Positions 56,632-64,000 of a stretch of DNA of 64,000 bases are shown in pieces. Under the pieces are notes generated by a model. The model did no database searches. It had not been told where the DNA came from and saw only the letters and a list, made by a program, of their open reading frames with translations. Source of the stretch: Pantoea eucrina (GTDB lineage: Bacteria > Pseudomonadota > Gammaproteobacteria > Enterobacterales > Enterobacteriaceae); contig NZ_MAYN01000008.1 in the NCBI RefSeq assembly GCF_001691555.1, positions 1,418,682-1,482,681 of the forward strand, given 5' to 3'. Both the position numbers and the translations under genes were made by a program. Every line of letters starts with the position of its first letter. Position 1 is the first letter of the stretch.

Positions 56632-57332
56632 TTAAGGCAAATTTTTTAACCGAAGCATCAGGGATGCTTGCGTTTTGTATGTTTTTTATTCAATTCCAAT
56701 TTTTTTCGCTAATCTTTTCCTGGGAAATTTCCAGATTGTGATCGCGTCGTCATCTGTCAGGCTATACGGATTTTTTCGTTGTCATGTTGGGGTTAACTCA
56801 TCACAACCCGCTACCCTGTGACTTTGCGGCAGCACAAAACACCGGAAAAGCACGGTTTTTATAAGTTTTAAATTAATCACTTACAGGGAATATTGCCGGA
56901 AGGCATCACTCTTACACCTTAAACGGTACGCGAAACGTGATGGCGCCTGAAAAATGGAGTGTCAAGACAATGTCAGCAAGATTGAGAAAACGAATATGGA
57001 TGTAACCAGCTGTTACATTAACAAAATGAATGGGTGGTACAAAAAGCACACTGATGTATAACAAACATCGGCCTGGCCAGAAAAAACTTTAGCACTGATA
57101 ACAAAACTTACAAAAATGCGGCTATTTTTGCTGCGAATCTCCCATAATGCTCGTTCATCAACTGGTTAGCGTTAAGCCTGATGAAATCGATTTCTTCTGT
57201 ATTGCCGTTTCGGTTTCATTACCCTTTGCTGTGGCACATCCGGACGAGTGAATAAAAGTCAGTAAACGGGCTATGAAATATGCTTAGCCGGGTTTCTCTT
57301 TTCAATAAGGCTTTTTTGCTGGTGCCGGCAAT

Positions 57333-57360
57333 AAAAAAGGGAGTGCATCAACGCACTCCC
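57333..57360 (-). terminator. Intrinsic terminator of otsBA
   Basis: GGGAGTGC-N6-GCACTCCC with a six-T tail on the minus strand, 23 bases past the otsA stop. Confidence 0.92.
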
Positions 57361-57383
57361 CCGTCATCGCTTTCAGTTATCCG

Positions 57384-58820
57384 TCATGCCAGCTTCTGAA
57401 ACGTTGCAACTTTATTTTCCGTACCGTGATCGTCACTACGCGCGGACAGCGCATTGAGATCGTGCAGGAAGGTTTCGCGCCAGTGTGAGATATCCTGTTT
57501 ACGCAGTACCGCCATCATATCGTTATAGCGGGTAATACGTTCCGTACGCGACATGGTCAGTGCTTTATCCAGCGCAGCAGCCACTTCGTCACGATCGTAA
57601 GGATTAACAATGAGTGCTGACGTCAGCTCATTCGCAGCCCCGGCAAAGCGTGAGAGAACCAGTACGCCCGGATCATCCGGATCCTGTGCCGCGACATACT
57701 CTTTGGCAACCAGATTCATGCCGTCGCGCAGAGGTGTGACCAGACCCACATCGGTAAGGCGGAAAATTTTCATCAGCAGTCGGCGATCAAAATGCTGGTT
57801 GAGATAATAGAGGGGGGTCCAGCCCAGCGTGCCATATTTACCATTGATGCGGCCCGCTTCTGTCTCCAGCTGATGCCGAATGTCCTGATAGGCCTGCACG
57901 TCGCCACGTGAAGTCGGTGCAATCTGCGAGTAACGAATTTTGCCGCGATGCTGCGGAAAGTTTTCCAGCAGCGCTTCGTAGGCCAGAAAACGCTCGGGCA
58001 GACCTTTGGAATAGTCGAGGCGCTCACAGGCGATAATGTTTTTAGCGTCACCCAGCTCACGCTTCATCGCGGCCATCTTGGGCGGCAGCGGCCCTTCTGC
58101 CATCTCTTTGATCGCATCAGGTTCAATACCGATTGGATAGACTTCGGTCATAAAGGTGTTGCCGAAAGCCCGATGCTTTTTCTCACCTTTGTTTTGCAGC
58201 TGCGTTTGCTGACTGAGGCTATCGAGAAACGCAACCCGATCGGATTCGGTCTGGAAGCCCAGCAGATCATAGTCGCTCAGCATCTCCAGCAACTCCTGAT
58301 GCGGCGGCAGCGCATTGAAAATTTCCGGCGTCGGGAAAGGGATATGTAAAAAGAAACCGATACGGTTGGTCACGCCCAGTTTACGCAGCTCGGCAGCAAA
58401 CGGCAGCAGATGGTAATCGTGGATCCACAACACGTCATCAGATTTAATCAGCGGCTTAAGACGATGAGCCAGCGCAGTATTGACCCGGCAATAGCCTTCC
58501 CAGGCTTCACGCTGATACTGCACCAGATCAAGCCGGTAGTGGAAAGCAGGCCAGATTACGGTGTTAGAAAACTGGCAGTAATATTGATCGTAATCATTCT
58601 GGTTAAGCGGGAACGAGGCGTAGGTGATCCCATCGTGCTCCAGCTTTGCGAGTGGCTCTTCTTCTTCACCCGCATATTCACTGATCTCGCCGTTCCAGCC
58701 AAACCATAAACCACCGGTGTTTTTTAGCGCATCAAGAATACCAACGGCCAGACCGCCTGCGCTGCTTTTACTTCCGTCGGGAATAGCAATACGGTTAGAT
58801 ACCACGACTAAACGACTCAT
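57384..58820 (-). CDS. otsA: Trehalose-6-phosphate synthase
   Basis: 478 residues (E. coli 474), GT20 family. Joins UDP-glucose and glucose 6-phosphate. Landmarks: VVSNRIA, GGLAVG near the N-terminus, [26 protein letters not shown] and the [10 protein letters not shown] nucleotide-sugar motif. Start overlaps the otsB stop by 4 bases. Confidence 0.98.
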   Translation of the reverse strand: MSRLVVVSNRIAIPDGSKSSAGGLAVGILDALKNTGGLWFGWNGEISEYAGEEEEPLAKLEHDGITYASFPLNQNDYDQYYCQFSNTVIWPAFHYRLDLVQYQREAWEGYCRVNTALAHRLKPLIKSDDVLWIHDYHLLPFAAELRKLGVTNRIGFFLHIPFPTPEIFNALPPHQELLEMLSDYDLLGFQTESDRVAFLDSLSQQTQLQNKGEKKHRAFGNTFMTEVYPIGIEPDAIKEMAEGPLPPKMAAMKRELGDAKNIIACERLDYSKGLPERFLAYEALLENFPQHRGKIRYSQIAPTSRGDVQAYQDIRHQLETEAGRINGKYGTLGWTPLYYLNQHFDRRLLMKIFRLTDVGLVTPLRDGMNLVAKEYVAAQDPDDPGVLVLSRFAGAANELTSALIVNPYDRDEVAAALDKALTMSRTERITRYNDMMAVLRKQDISHWRETFLHDLNALSARSDDHGTENKVATFQKLA

Positions 58821-59605
58821 AACCTGAACTCCTTACCAATATTGTCATGCTCTAATTGTAATAATAGTTGCTCCAGCCACTGCCAGACAGCTTCTGTGTC
58901 CGGCAGCCGGTAGCGCGCTTCAGTAGGGCCTTCGCCAACTTTGACAGAGAGACCCTGTAGCGCATTCACTGCAAGAAAGCCCTTTTCATCGGTCAGATCA
59001 TCACCGACAAATACCGGAATACGTCCTGCAAAGGGAGCTTCCTGCATAAAGGTATTAATGGCTTCGCCCTTGTCGATTCCCCGGGGTTTGATTTCAACCA
59101 CGCATTTGCCCGGCTGCAGCGTTAACTCAGAAAAACGGTTAACAATCTTTTCCGCCAGCTGCATGATGGCCGGCTCATGCTCAGGGGCATTGCGAAAATG
59201 CAGCGCAAATGCCATGCCTTTTGCCTCCAGCACGGCGCCTGGCCACTGACTGAATGCCTGCTCCAGTTCGTTCTGCAGCGCTGAGGCAACCGTATCTGGC
59301 AGAGCATGACGGTGTGTCTGACCGGTTGCATCGCGACGCTCTGCACCATGCACACCCGCCGCAGGCGCTTCAAGTGGCGCGGCCAGTTTATCCAGCTGGG
59401 CTATCGGCCGTCCGGACACCAGCGCCAGCGCACCGTGGCTGAGATTGGAGATTTGTTGCAGATGCTGACGAACACGGGCGGGAATAGTGACCTGATCGGG
59501 CTGTGCCTCAATCGCTGCCAGCGTGCCGTCAACGTCAAAAAAGAAGGCGTAAAGGCCGCCGCTTAACGACGGAAGGGTATTGATCTCGCTTACCACAGAT
59601 GTCAC
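58817..59605 (-). CDS. otsB: Trehalose-6-phosphate phosphatase
   Basis: 262 residues (E. coli 266). HAD phosphatase: motif I FFFDVDGTLAAI, motif II LVSGRP, lysine in EIKPRGIDKGEAI and acidic motif VFVGDDLTDEKGF. The start is GTG at 59605 behind a strong GGAGGAG. Produces trehalose for osmotic, cold and desiccation protection; sigma-S dependent in E. coli. Confidence 0.97.
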   Translation of the reverse strand: MTSVVSEINTLPSLSGGLYAFFFDVDGTLAAIEAQPDQVTIPARVRQHLQQISNLSHGALALVSGRPIAQLDKLAAPLEAPAAGVHGAERRDATGQTHRHALPDTVASALQNELEQAFSQWPGAVLEAKGMAFALHFRNAPEHEPAIMQLAEKIVNRFSELTLQPGKCVVEIKPRGIDKGEAINTFMQEAPFAGRIPVFVGDDLTDEKGFLAVNALQGLSVKVGEGPTEARYRLPDTEAVWQWLEQLLLQLEHDNIGKEFRL

Positions 59606-60134
59606 GTCTCCTCCTTTTGTGAGTAATACATCAGGATGTTCAGAGGCGTGCAGCAGATAAAAATATTTAGGGTGAAACCACTAATAAATGCGCAACCTTT
59701 CCTGGTCAGCATCATGTATAACTGCATACCTGACGCACAATGAACATCGGCAGCAATAAGTGTAGACCTTATTCCGCTTTTCGCCATGAAAGTCGCTATC
59801 CGGAAAAATGGTTAGCGGTTTATCGCTTCGCCTTGCATCTGAATAACTGCAGGAGGAATAATAAAAAAGAATAAATGTGTACAATGCCAGGAAATATGTA
59901 TGACTTTTCCACCCTGCCAATTCAGAATATTCCTGTAGCCAGCGATAAAGTTTAACAGAAATTAAAAACAGGTTTTCTTTCAAAATGACAAAGGCTTGAA
60001 ACCTCATAAAGAAATTCTTAAAAACGGGCCCGTAGCCCCCTTTTTTTACCGCTTCAGTTGCCGTGGAATTGACCTGCCTGATGCATTTATGCACACTGAC
60101 CCGGGTCAGGGATATCAATGATAAGAGCGATAAG
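59606..60134. other. otsB upstream region with terminator-like element
   Basis: 529 AT-rich bases. A short GGGC-N5-GCCC hairpin followed by CC and seven Ts (about 60027-60047, plus strand) looks like an intrinsic terminator with nothing obvious to terminate; on the other strand the same element is followed by GTTTTT. A 145-codon minus-strand ORF (59681-60118) lacks coding character and is not called. Confidence 0.5.
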
Positions 60135-60425
60135 ATGGTGCAAAATTACAGTCAGCGCGTCCATTTTTACTATTGCATTTTGGTTGCGCTTAAAATCCAT
60201 GCTCAATCCAAAAAAAATGGCCATCTCCGGGGGAAAAATAATTTCCTGCTGAAGTGGTTACGTAACGCGCAGAACAATACGATTTTCCATCCGGATATCA
60301 CCAGTGAAATTGAGTGGCTGCGCGGCAAGATCATCAGCGCCGGGCCCGATGCCGATCTGGAACCTATGCTGCAATACGTTTATGACACAGCAAAACGCGC
60401 AGAACGTTTACGTTATAATTTCTGA
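60135..60425 (+). CDS. Hypothetical protein
   Basis: 96 residues from the ATG at 60135 with AAGAG 7 bases upstream; a GTG at 60063 would add 24 residues. Basic N-terminal half (HFYYCILVALKIHAQSKK, then KNNFLLKWLRNAQNN), acidic C-terminal helix region (SAGPDADLEPMLQYVYDTAKRAERLRYNF in part). It looks like a small all-helical cytosolic protein. I recognise no family. Its codon use in the first half is more AT-rich than in neighbouring genes, suggesting an accessory origin. Confidence 0.6.
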   Translation: MVQNYSQRVHFYYCILVALKIHAQSKKNGHLRGKNNFLLKWLRNAQNNTIFHPDITSEIEWLRGKIISAGPDADLEPMLQYVYDTAKRAERLRYNF

Positions 60426-60789
60426 GCCCCCTGCTGATGTTAAGCGCAACGCAGTATCTCTTATTAACCCGCCCTTATAGACCGTTTCATTAATTCTGAA
60501 ATGCGAATCTCCATTAAACAGGCTGTTCGATCTTTGCGTGGCTCTCTGCCTGAGCGTCCGCTGCACACTATGTATTACCTCCCGTTACGCTGGCCAGCGC
60601 TGTACGCAAACAACCATACCAGTTGCCCTTCCCCTGCTCCTGCATAACGTGGTATAGCGCTCAAACCCTTATTACACTGTTTCAGCAGATCGCTATCACA
60701 TCCCGATCGTCAATCGCGTATTATCGGCCATCAGGAGCGTTTACCACGCTGCGCCCTATGTGGCGCAGACTTCATGGAGAATCTGCATA
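60426..60789. other. Intergenic region before the acetyltransferase gene
   Basis: 364 bases with no gene, hairpin or recognisable operator. Confidence 0.5.
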
Positions 60790-61302
60790 ATGGCATTGAC
60801 TATTCGTCACGCCCGGCCGGAAGACGCCGGTTTACTGCATCAGCTGGGGCGTATGACCTACAGCGCGCATTTCAAAAACCTGTGGGTTTCTGCGGAAGAG
60901 ATGGATGCTTTTATCAGCAAAGAGTACGGCATGGACGCACTTATCCATAGCCTGACAGACGCCAGTGAATGCTGGCTGATTGCCGAGTCAGCGCATCCTA
61001 TTGGTTTTGCCAAAGTAAAATGGAGCGTGCCGGTTCCTGATTCCGGTATGCGGGGGGCTCAGCTTTGCAAACTTTATCTCGACCCTCATGAGACGGGCAA
61101 ACACGTCGGAAGAGAGATGTTTGAAAGCATTATTGCCAGTGCGCGCCACCGTGAGGAAGGTTATCTGTGGCTGGAAGTGATGGACGCCAACGTCAGAGCC
61201 AGAAAATTTTATGAAGCGTTTGGCATGCAGCACATTAAAGATATTCCTTTTGTCACTGCCTCACAGCAGAGTATGTTGCAGATTCTGGGAATGTTAATTT
61301 AA
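60790..61302 (+). CDS. GNAT family N-acetyltransferase
   Basis: 170 residues. N-terminal strand LTIRHARPEDAGLLHQLG, acetyl-CoA-binding segment LCKLYLDPHETGKHVGREMFESII (motif A with the Q/R-x-x-G-x-G/A variant HVGREM) and C-terminal WLEVMDANVRARKFYEAFGM (motif B), as in RimI-like enzymes. The substrate is unknown. GGAGA lies 9 bases before the ATG at 60790; a GTG 10 codons upstream is less likely. Confidence 0.9.
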   Translation: MALTIRHARPEDAGLLHQLGRMTYSAHFKNLWVSAEEMDAFISKEYGMDALIHSLTDASECWLIAESAHPIGFAKVKWSVPVPDSGMRGAQLCKLYLDPHETGKHVGREMFESIIASARHREEGYLWLEVMDANVRARKFYEAFGMQHIKDIPFVTASQQSMLQILGMLI

Positions 61303-61649
61303 CCAGCCCTGCCTGCCCTGCGCATCCTGCCCGGGGCGAAAAGTCTGTCCTGCTCACATATCTGATTAATTTTGCCAATTATTCGGGATAACCGGGGCAA
61401 ATATTCTCTTCGCCGGTATCCTGTTTAACTCGCTATGGTGCTAATTTAGCGAAGATTTTTACTCTTGTTGTTATCCGTTATATTTTACGCATAGTAAAAA
61501 AAAACCAAAAAATATATATAAAACAATAAGTTAATTATATTAGCCGCTTCGCTTGCACAGACAGCATTCACCATTACGCTTTAAAACGTACCACGCACAT
61601 GACTGCAATGATTCATCATGTTATTAAACACTCTTCAAGAGGCTATATC
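61303..61649. other. AT-rich promoter region of the KGG-repeat gene
   Basis: 347 bases. An imperfect inverted repeat GGATAACCGG...CCGGTATCC lies at 61386-61421, and a long A/T tract at about 61495-61535 is likely curved DNA. No gene seen. Confidence 0.5.
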
Positions 61650-61829
61650 ATGACTCAGCACAGAGGCGGTTCAGGTAACTTCGCAGACGATAAGCAGAAA
61701 GCATCTGACGCAGGTAAAAAAGGTGGACAGAAAAGCGGCAGCGGAAGCGGCGGCAGCTTTAAAGATGACCCTAAAAAAGCATCTGAAGCAGGCAAAAAAG
61801 GTGGCCAGAGCAGCCGTAAAGGTTCCTGA
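61650..61829 (+). CDS. KGG-repeat stress protein (YciG/con-10 family)
   Basis: 59 residues, the length of E. coli YciG, and similar throughout. Two copies of a glycine-lysine repeat (NFADDKQKASDAGKKGGQ and SFKDDPKKASEAGKKGGQ), strongly hydrophilic and likely disordered. AAGAGG precedes the ATG at 61650. YciG-type proteins are sigma-S induced and linked to heat, desiccation and, in Salmonella, flagellar motility. The yciFE partners are not next door here. Confidence 0.93.
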   Translation: MTQHRGGSGNFADDKQKASDAGKKGGQKSGSGSGGSFKDDPKKASEAGKKGGQSSRKGS

Positions 61830-61838
61830 TTAGCCGGA

Positions 61839-61864
61839 CAGCACAGGGATGTGCTGCACTATTT
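61839..61864 (+). terminator. Terminator after the KGG-repeat gene
   Basis: CAGCACA-GGGA-TGTGCTG followed by CACTATTTTC, 9 bases past the stop. Confidence 0.75.
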
Positions 61865-62006
61865 TCCCCTCTCTGCTTTATTTCCTCCTGTTTAATCTGC
61901 CGTTACGCTTGCTGTTTCTCCCGCCGCAGACAACTCTTAAAGTCGTTTTACTTCCCTTATTTTGCTCCAGACTTACTGTTTAATACTGAAAGGATTTACA
62001 CCCGTC

Positions 62007-62204
62007 ATGAAACGTTTTATATGCTCGCTGTTCAGCAGTCCTGAATCCTTATTGCAGGTCATGACACAACAGGATGTTACTGAATCCATGGAGGAAGGAG
62101 ACAGAATTATCATAGATGAAGATGGCAATGCCTCGGTCAATCCGCTTAGCCCCGAAGTGCATAAAGATTTTGCTGAGCACGTTTCAACTCTGAAGGAAAT
62201 TTAA
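62007..62204 (+). CDS. Small acidic protein of unknown function
   Basis: 65 residues from the ATG at 62007 (AAAGGA 11 bases upstream). Short hydrophobic N-terminus (MKRFICSLFSSPESLL), then a strongly acidic stretch (QDVTESMEEGDRIIIDEDGN). The stop codon touches the ATG of the next gene, so the two are almost surely co-translated. Not recognised. Confidence 0.75.
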   Translation: MKRFICSLFSSPESLLQVMTQQDVTESMEEGDRIIIDEDGNASVNPLSPEVHKDFAEHVSTLKEI

Positions 62205-62996
62205 ATGGGCACGGCTATTTTCATGGTGTTAATGGTATGCGGGTACTGGTATACCAGCCGCGATATGTCCAGCCGGCTAAAGATAAAACGTTCATTTGGC
62301 TGGGATGTCTATTTTCTTATCGCGCTTTACGGCTGCATTTTCGTTGTCCAGGGCGTACTGGCTACGGCGATTGTCTGGCTATTGCTGCTTGCCGCTTCAT
62401 TTGCAAATAACACCTTTGGCCTGAGTGCCGATCACCACGCTAACTGGCATGTCGATTTTATGACCTGGAGCTTTCTGGGCATCCAGGCCCCGGTAGTCAT
62501 CATGCTCACCTTTGCGGTGCTGTTTTGCGTTTACCGCTCCAACTGGGCTGGCAGCGCCCGCCTGACGCCTGGCAGCCGTAAAGAGTTGTATCAGCGCCTG
62601 TCCCGTTCTAACGGCATTGAACAGATGCTGCTGCACTGTATGGAAGAAGGTGAACTGGCCTGGGTAACGCTGAAATCCCGCCGGATTTACATTGGTATGA
62701 TCCACGCCGCTACCTTTGAATTTCCTGGTACGGCGAATATCGTGATGATCCCGATGCTGAGCGGCTATCGCGATGCGCGCACCCTGAATCTGGCTATCGA
62801 GCACAACTACAGCCGCTGGTATCACGAGCATGAAATAAGCTTTCTCTCTTCACCCAAAAGCGCCCTCGATTTTCGTAAGGTGCTGATGGTTGATCAGATT
62901 GAGAGCCTGTCGCTGTTCGACCCGGCCAGCGCCTCTGCGCTGGCTCTGGGCAAAAAACGCTATCAGCGCCGCCGGATGCCGCTTAATCATTCCTGA
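62205..62996 (+). CDS. Membrane protein of unknown function, coupled to the 65-residue ORF
   Basis: 263 residues. Three predicted membrane helices: about 2-17 ([15 protein letters not shown]), about 32-65 ([18 protein letters not shown] and on), and about 88-108 ([21 protein letters not shown]), then a cytosolic domain of about 150 residues with [23 protein letters not shown] and a helical end. The middle block recalls DUF6338-like membrane proteins, but I am not sure. AAGGA overlaps the upstream stop. Its 3' end overlaps the converging phosphoketolase gene by 14 bases. Confidence 0.8.
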   Translation: MGTAIFMVLMVCGYWYTSRDMSSRLKIKRSFGWDVYFLIALYGCIFVVQGVLATAIVWLLLLAASFANNTFGLSADHHANWHVDFMTWSFLGIQAPVVIMLTFAVLFCVYRSNWAGSARLTPGSRKELYQRLSRSNGIEQMLLHCMEEGELAWVTLKSRRIYIGMIHAATFEFPGTANIVMIPMLSGYRDARTLNLAIEHNYSRWYHEHEISFLSSPKSALDFRKVLMVDQIESLSLFDPASASALALGKKRYQRRRMPLNHS

Positions 62997-64000
62997 GAGA
63001 TGACGCTGAGGACGCAGCGGCCCGCCAGTGCCAGTTGCGTACCTCAGGCACATCTTCACCATACTCACGCACCCAGGCGTGATGCGCAGCAATACGCGCC
63101 TGCAAATCCTCCAGCAAATCTGAATACCGATCGGCTTCTTCAGAAACGTGCAGCAGCGCAGCCTGCGCCAGATGATAGCGATCGAGCTTGTTCAGTACGG
63201 TCATATCAAAAGGCGTGGTGGTCGTGCCCTCTTCGTTAAAACCGTGTACGTGGAAATTACGATGATTATTGCGCTGATAAGTCAGACGATGGATCAGCCC
63301 CGGATAGCCGTGAAACGCAAAGATCACCGGTTTGCTGGTCGTAAACAGACGATCAAACTCTGCCTCACTCTTGCCATGCGGATGCTGTTCACAGGTCTGC
63401 AGCGCCATCAGGTCAACGACATTCACTACGCGTACGCGCAGCGACGGCAGTAATTCCCGCAGCAGATCAACTGCCGCCAGCGTTTCCATCGTAGGCACAT
63501 CGCCCGCGCACGCCATGACCACATCAGGTTCTCCCGTGCAGCTGGCCCATTGCCAGATGCCCATTCCCGCCTCACAGTGCGCAATCGCACTATCGATATC
63601 GAGCCACTGCGGAGAGGGCTGCTTGCCCGCTACAATGACATTAATGCGATCCCAGGTACGCAGGCAGTGATCGCCCGTCCAGAGCAGACAGTTCGCATCC
63701 GGCGGCAGATAGACGCGCACGATGTCCGCTTTTTTATTCACTACATGATCCAGAAAACCCGGGTCCTGATGACTGTAGCCATTGTGATCCTGACGCCAGA
63801 CGTGAGAGGAAAGCAGATAGTTCAGGGATGAGACGGGCTGCCGCCACGGCAGTTTACGCGACACTTTCAGCCATTTAGCATGCTGGTTGAACATGGAGTC
63901 GACAATATGAATAAACGCTTCATAGCAGTTAAACAGGCCATGACGTCCGGTAAGCAGATAGCCTTCCAGCCAGCCCTGACACTGATGCTCGCTCAGAATT
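62983..64000 (-). CDS. xfp: Phosphoketolase, C-terminal part (cut by window edge)
   Basis: The last 338 residues are visible; the N-terminal thiamine-diphosphate domain lies beyond base 64000. Xfp/Xpk splits xylulose 5-phosphate (and often fructose 6-phosphate) to acetyl phosphate and a shorter sugar phosphate. Typical segments: [25 protein letters not shown] (in part), [53 protein letters not shown] and [17 protein letters not shown]. Uncommon in E. coli but frequent in Pantoea-like bacteria, where it offers an acetyl-phosphate bypass of glycolysis. Confidence 0.95.
   Translation of the reverse strand, partial: ILSEHQCQGWLEGYLLTGRHGLFNCYEAFIHIVDSMFNQHAKWLKVSRKLPWRQPVSSLNYLLSSHVWRQDHNGYSHQDPGFLDHVVNKKADIVRVYLPPDANCLLWTGDHCLRTWDRINVIVAGKQPSPQWLDIDSAIAHCEAGMGIWQWASCTGEPDVVMACAGDVPTMETLAAVDLLRELLPSLRVRVVNVVDLMALQTCEQHPHGKSEAEFDRLFTTSKPVIFAFHGYPGLIHRLTYQRNNHRNFHVHGFNEEGTTTTPFDMTVLNKLDRYHLAQAALLHVSEEADRYSDLLEDLQARIAAHHAWVREYGEDVPEVRNWHWRAAASSASSLRND

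Larger units (their letters stand above)
56303..57383. other. Long gene-free flhD-otsA region
   Basis: 1081 bases without a credible gene. The half next to flhD is its leader (about 248 bases) and promoter with CRP and RcsAB sites. The rest (56640-57330) is AT-rich with TGTAAC-N5-GTTACA (57001-57017) and GGGGTT-N11-AACCCG near 56790-56811. In E. coli this interval holds IS1 and uspC; neither is seen here. It could hide a small RNA or distant flhD operators. Confidence 0.7.

Noticed and set aside
59681..60118. 145-codon minus-strand ORF upstream of otsB
   Set aside because: No convincing ribosome site, no family, AT-rich with irregular composition; it covers the terminator-like element.

Overview
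The window is a gene-dense stretch of chromosome from a motile enteric bacterium (order Enterobacterales). Gene order is largely that of the Escherichia coli region running from sufA through ydiJ/ydiK, ppsA, aroH, btuCED, ihfA-pheTS-rplT-rpmI-infC-thrS, yniABC, ydjM, tcyP, nadE, cho, spy and the ast operon. It then joins the motility/chemotaxis block (motAB-che-flhDC) and otsBA. The reshuffled content suggests the Erwiniaceae (Pantoea, Mixta or Erwinia): no menI/ydiH beside sufA, no hemP after aroH, no pfkB between ydiY and ydiZ, an MFS gene between osmE and nadE, ast directly beside che, and a phosphoketolase gene at the end. The family assignment is inference. I saw no insertion sequence, prophage, CRISPR array, tRNA or rRNA gene.

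Layout. 1-5.4 kb: the 5' part of sufA, a divergent Fur-boxed gene of unknown function, ydiJ, ydiK with a PurR-like box. 5.6 kb: the small RNA RprA with an RcsB box. 5.9-12.2 kb: ppsA, ppsR, aroH, selO. 12.3-16.2 kb: rflP (ydiV), nlpC and the vitamin B12 importer genes btuD, btuE, btuC. 16.3-23.5 kb: the translation cluster thrS-infC-rpmI-rplT-pheM-pheST-ihfA, with the AUU start of infC and a complete pheM attenuator. 23.8-34 kb: small housekeeping and stress genes, two of them (ydjM, cho) with LexA boxes. 34.3-40.4 kb: the arginine succinyltransferase operon astCADBE behind a sigma-54-type promoter. 40.7-42.2 kb: an inverse-autotransporter barrel gene. 42.3-56.3 kb: flhDC, motAB, cheAW, three tandem chemoreceptor genes, cheRBYZ. 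57.4-59.6 kb: otsBA (trehalose). 59.6-64 kb: a more accessory tail with an orphan ORF, a GNAT acetyltransferase, a KGG-repeat stress protein, an uncharacterised small-protein/membrane-protein pair, and the 3' part of a phosphoketolase gene.

How it works together. Motility control is unusually well represented. FlhDC, its likely antagonist RflP, an RcsB-box-driven RprA, and a flhD promoter with a near-perfect CRP site and a candidate RcsAB box at the E. coli-like position all lie in one window, with two sigma-28 promoters in front of individual chemoreceptor genes. Nitrogen and carbon scavenging (ast, ppsA, tcyP, btu) and osmotic or envelope stress (otsBA, osmE, spy, KGG protein) make up most of the rest.

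Most of the window is well-known biology. The parts I cannot explain from known families are the Fur-boxed ORF at 579-983, the orphan ORF at 60135-60425, the coupled pair at 62007-62996, and the 1.08 kb gene-free stretch between flhD and otsA. Regulatory sites were found by eye and are predictions.
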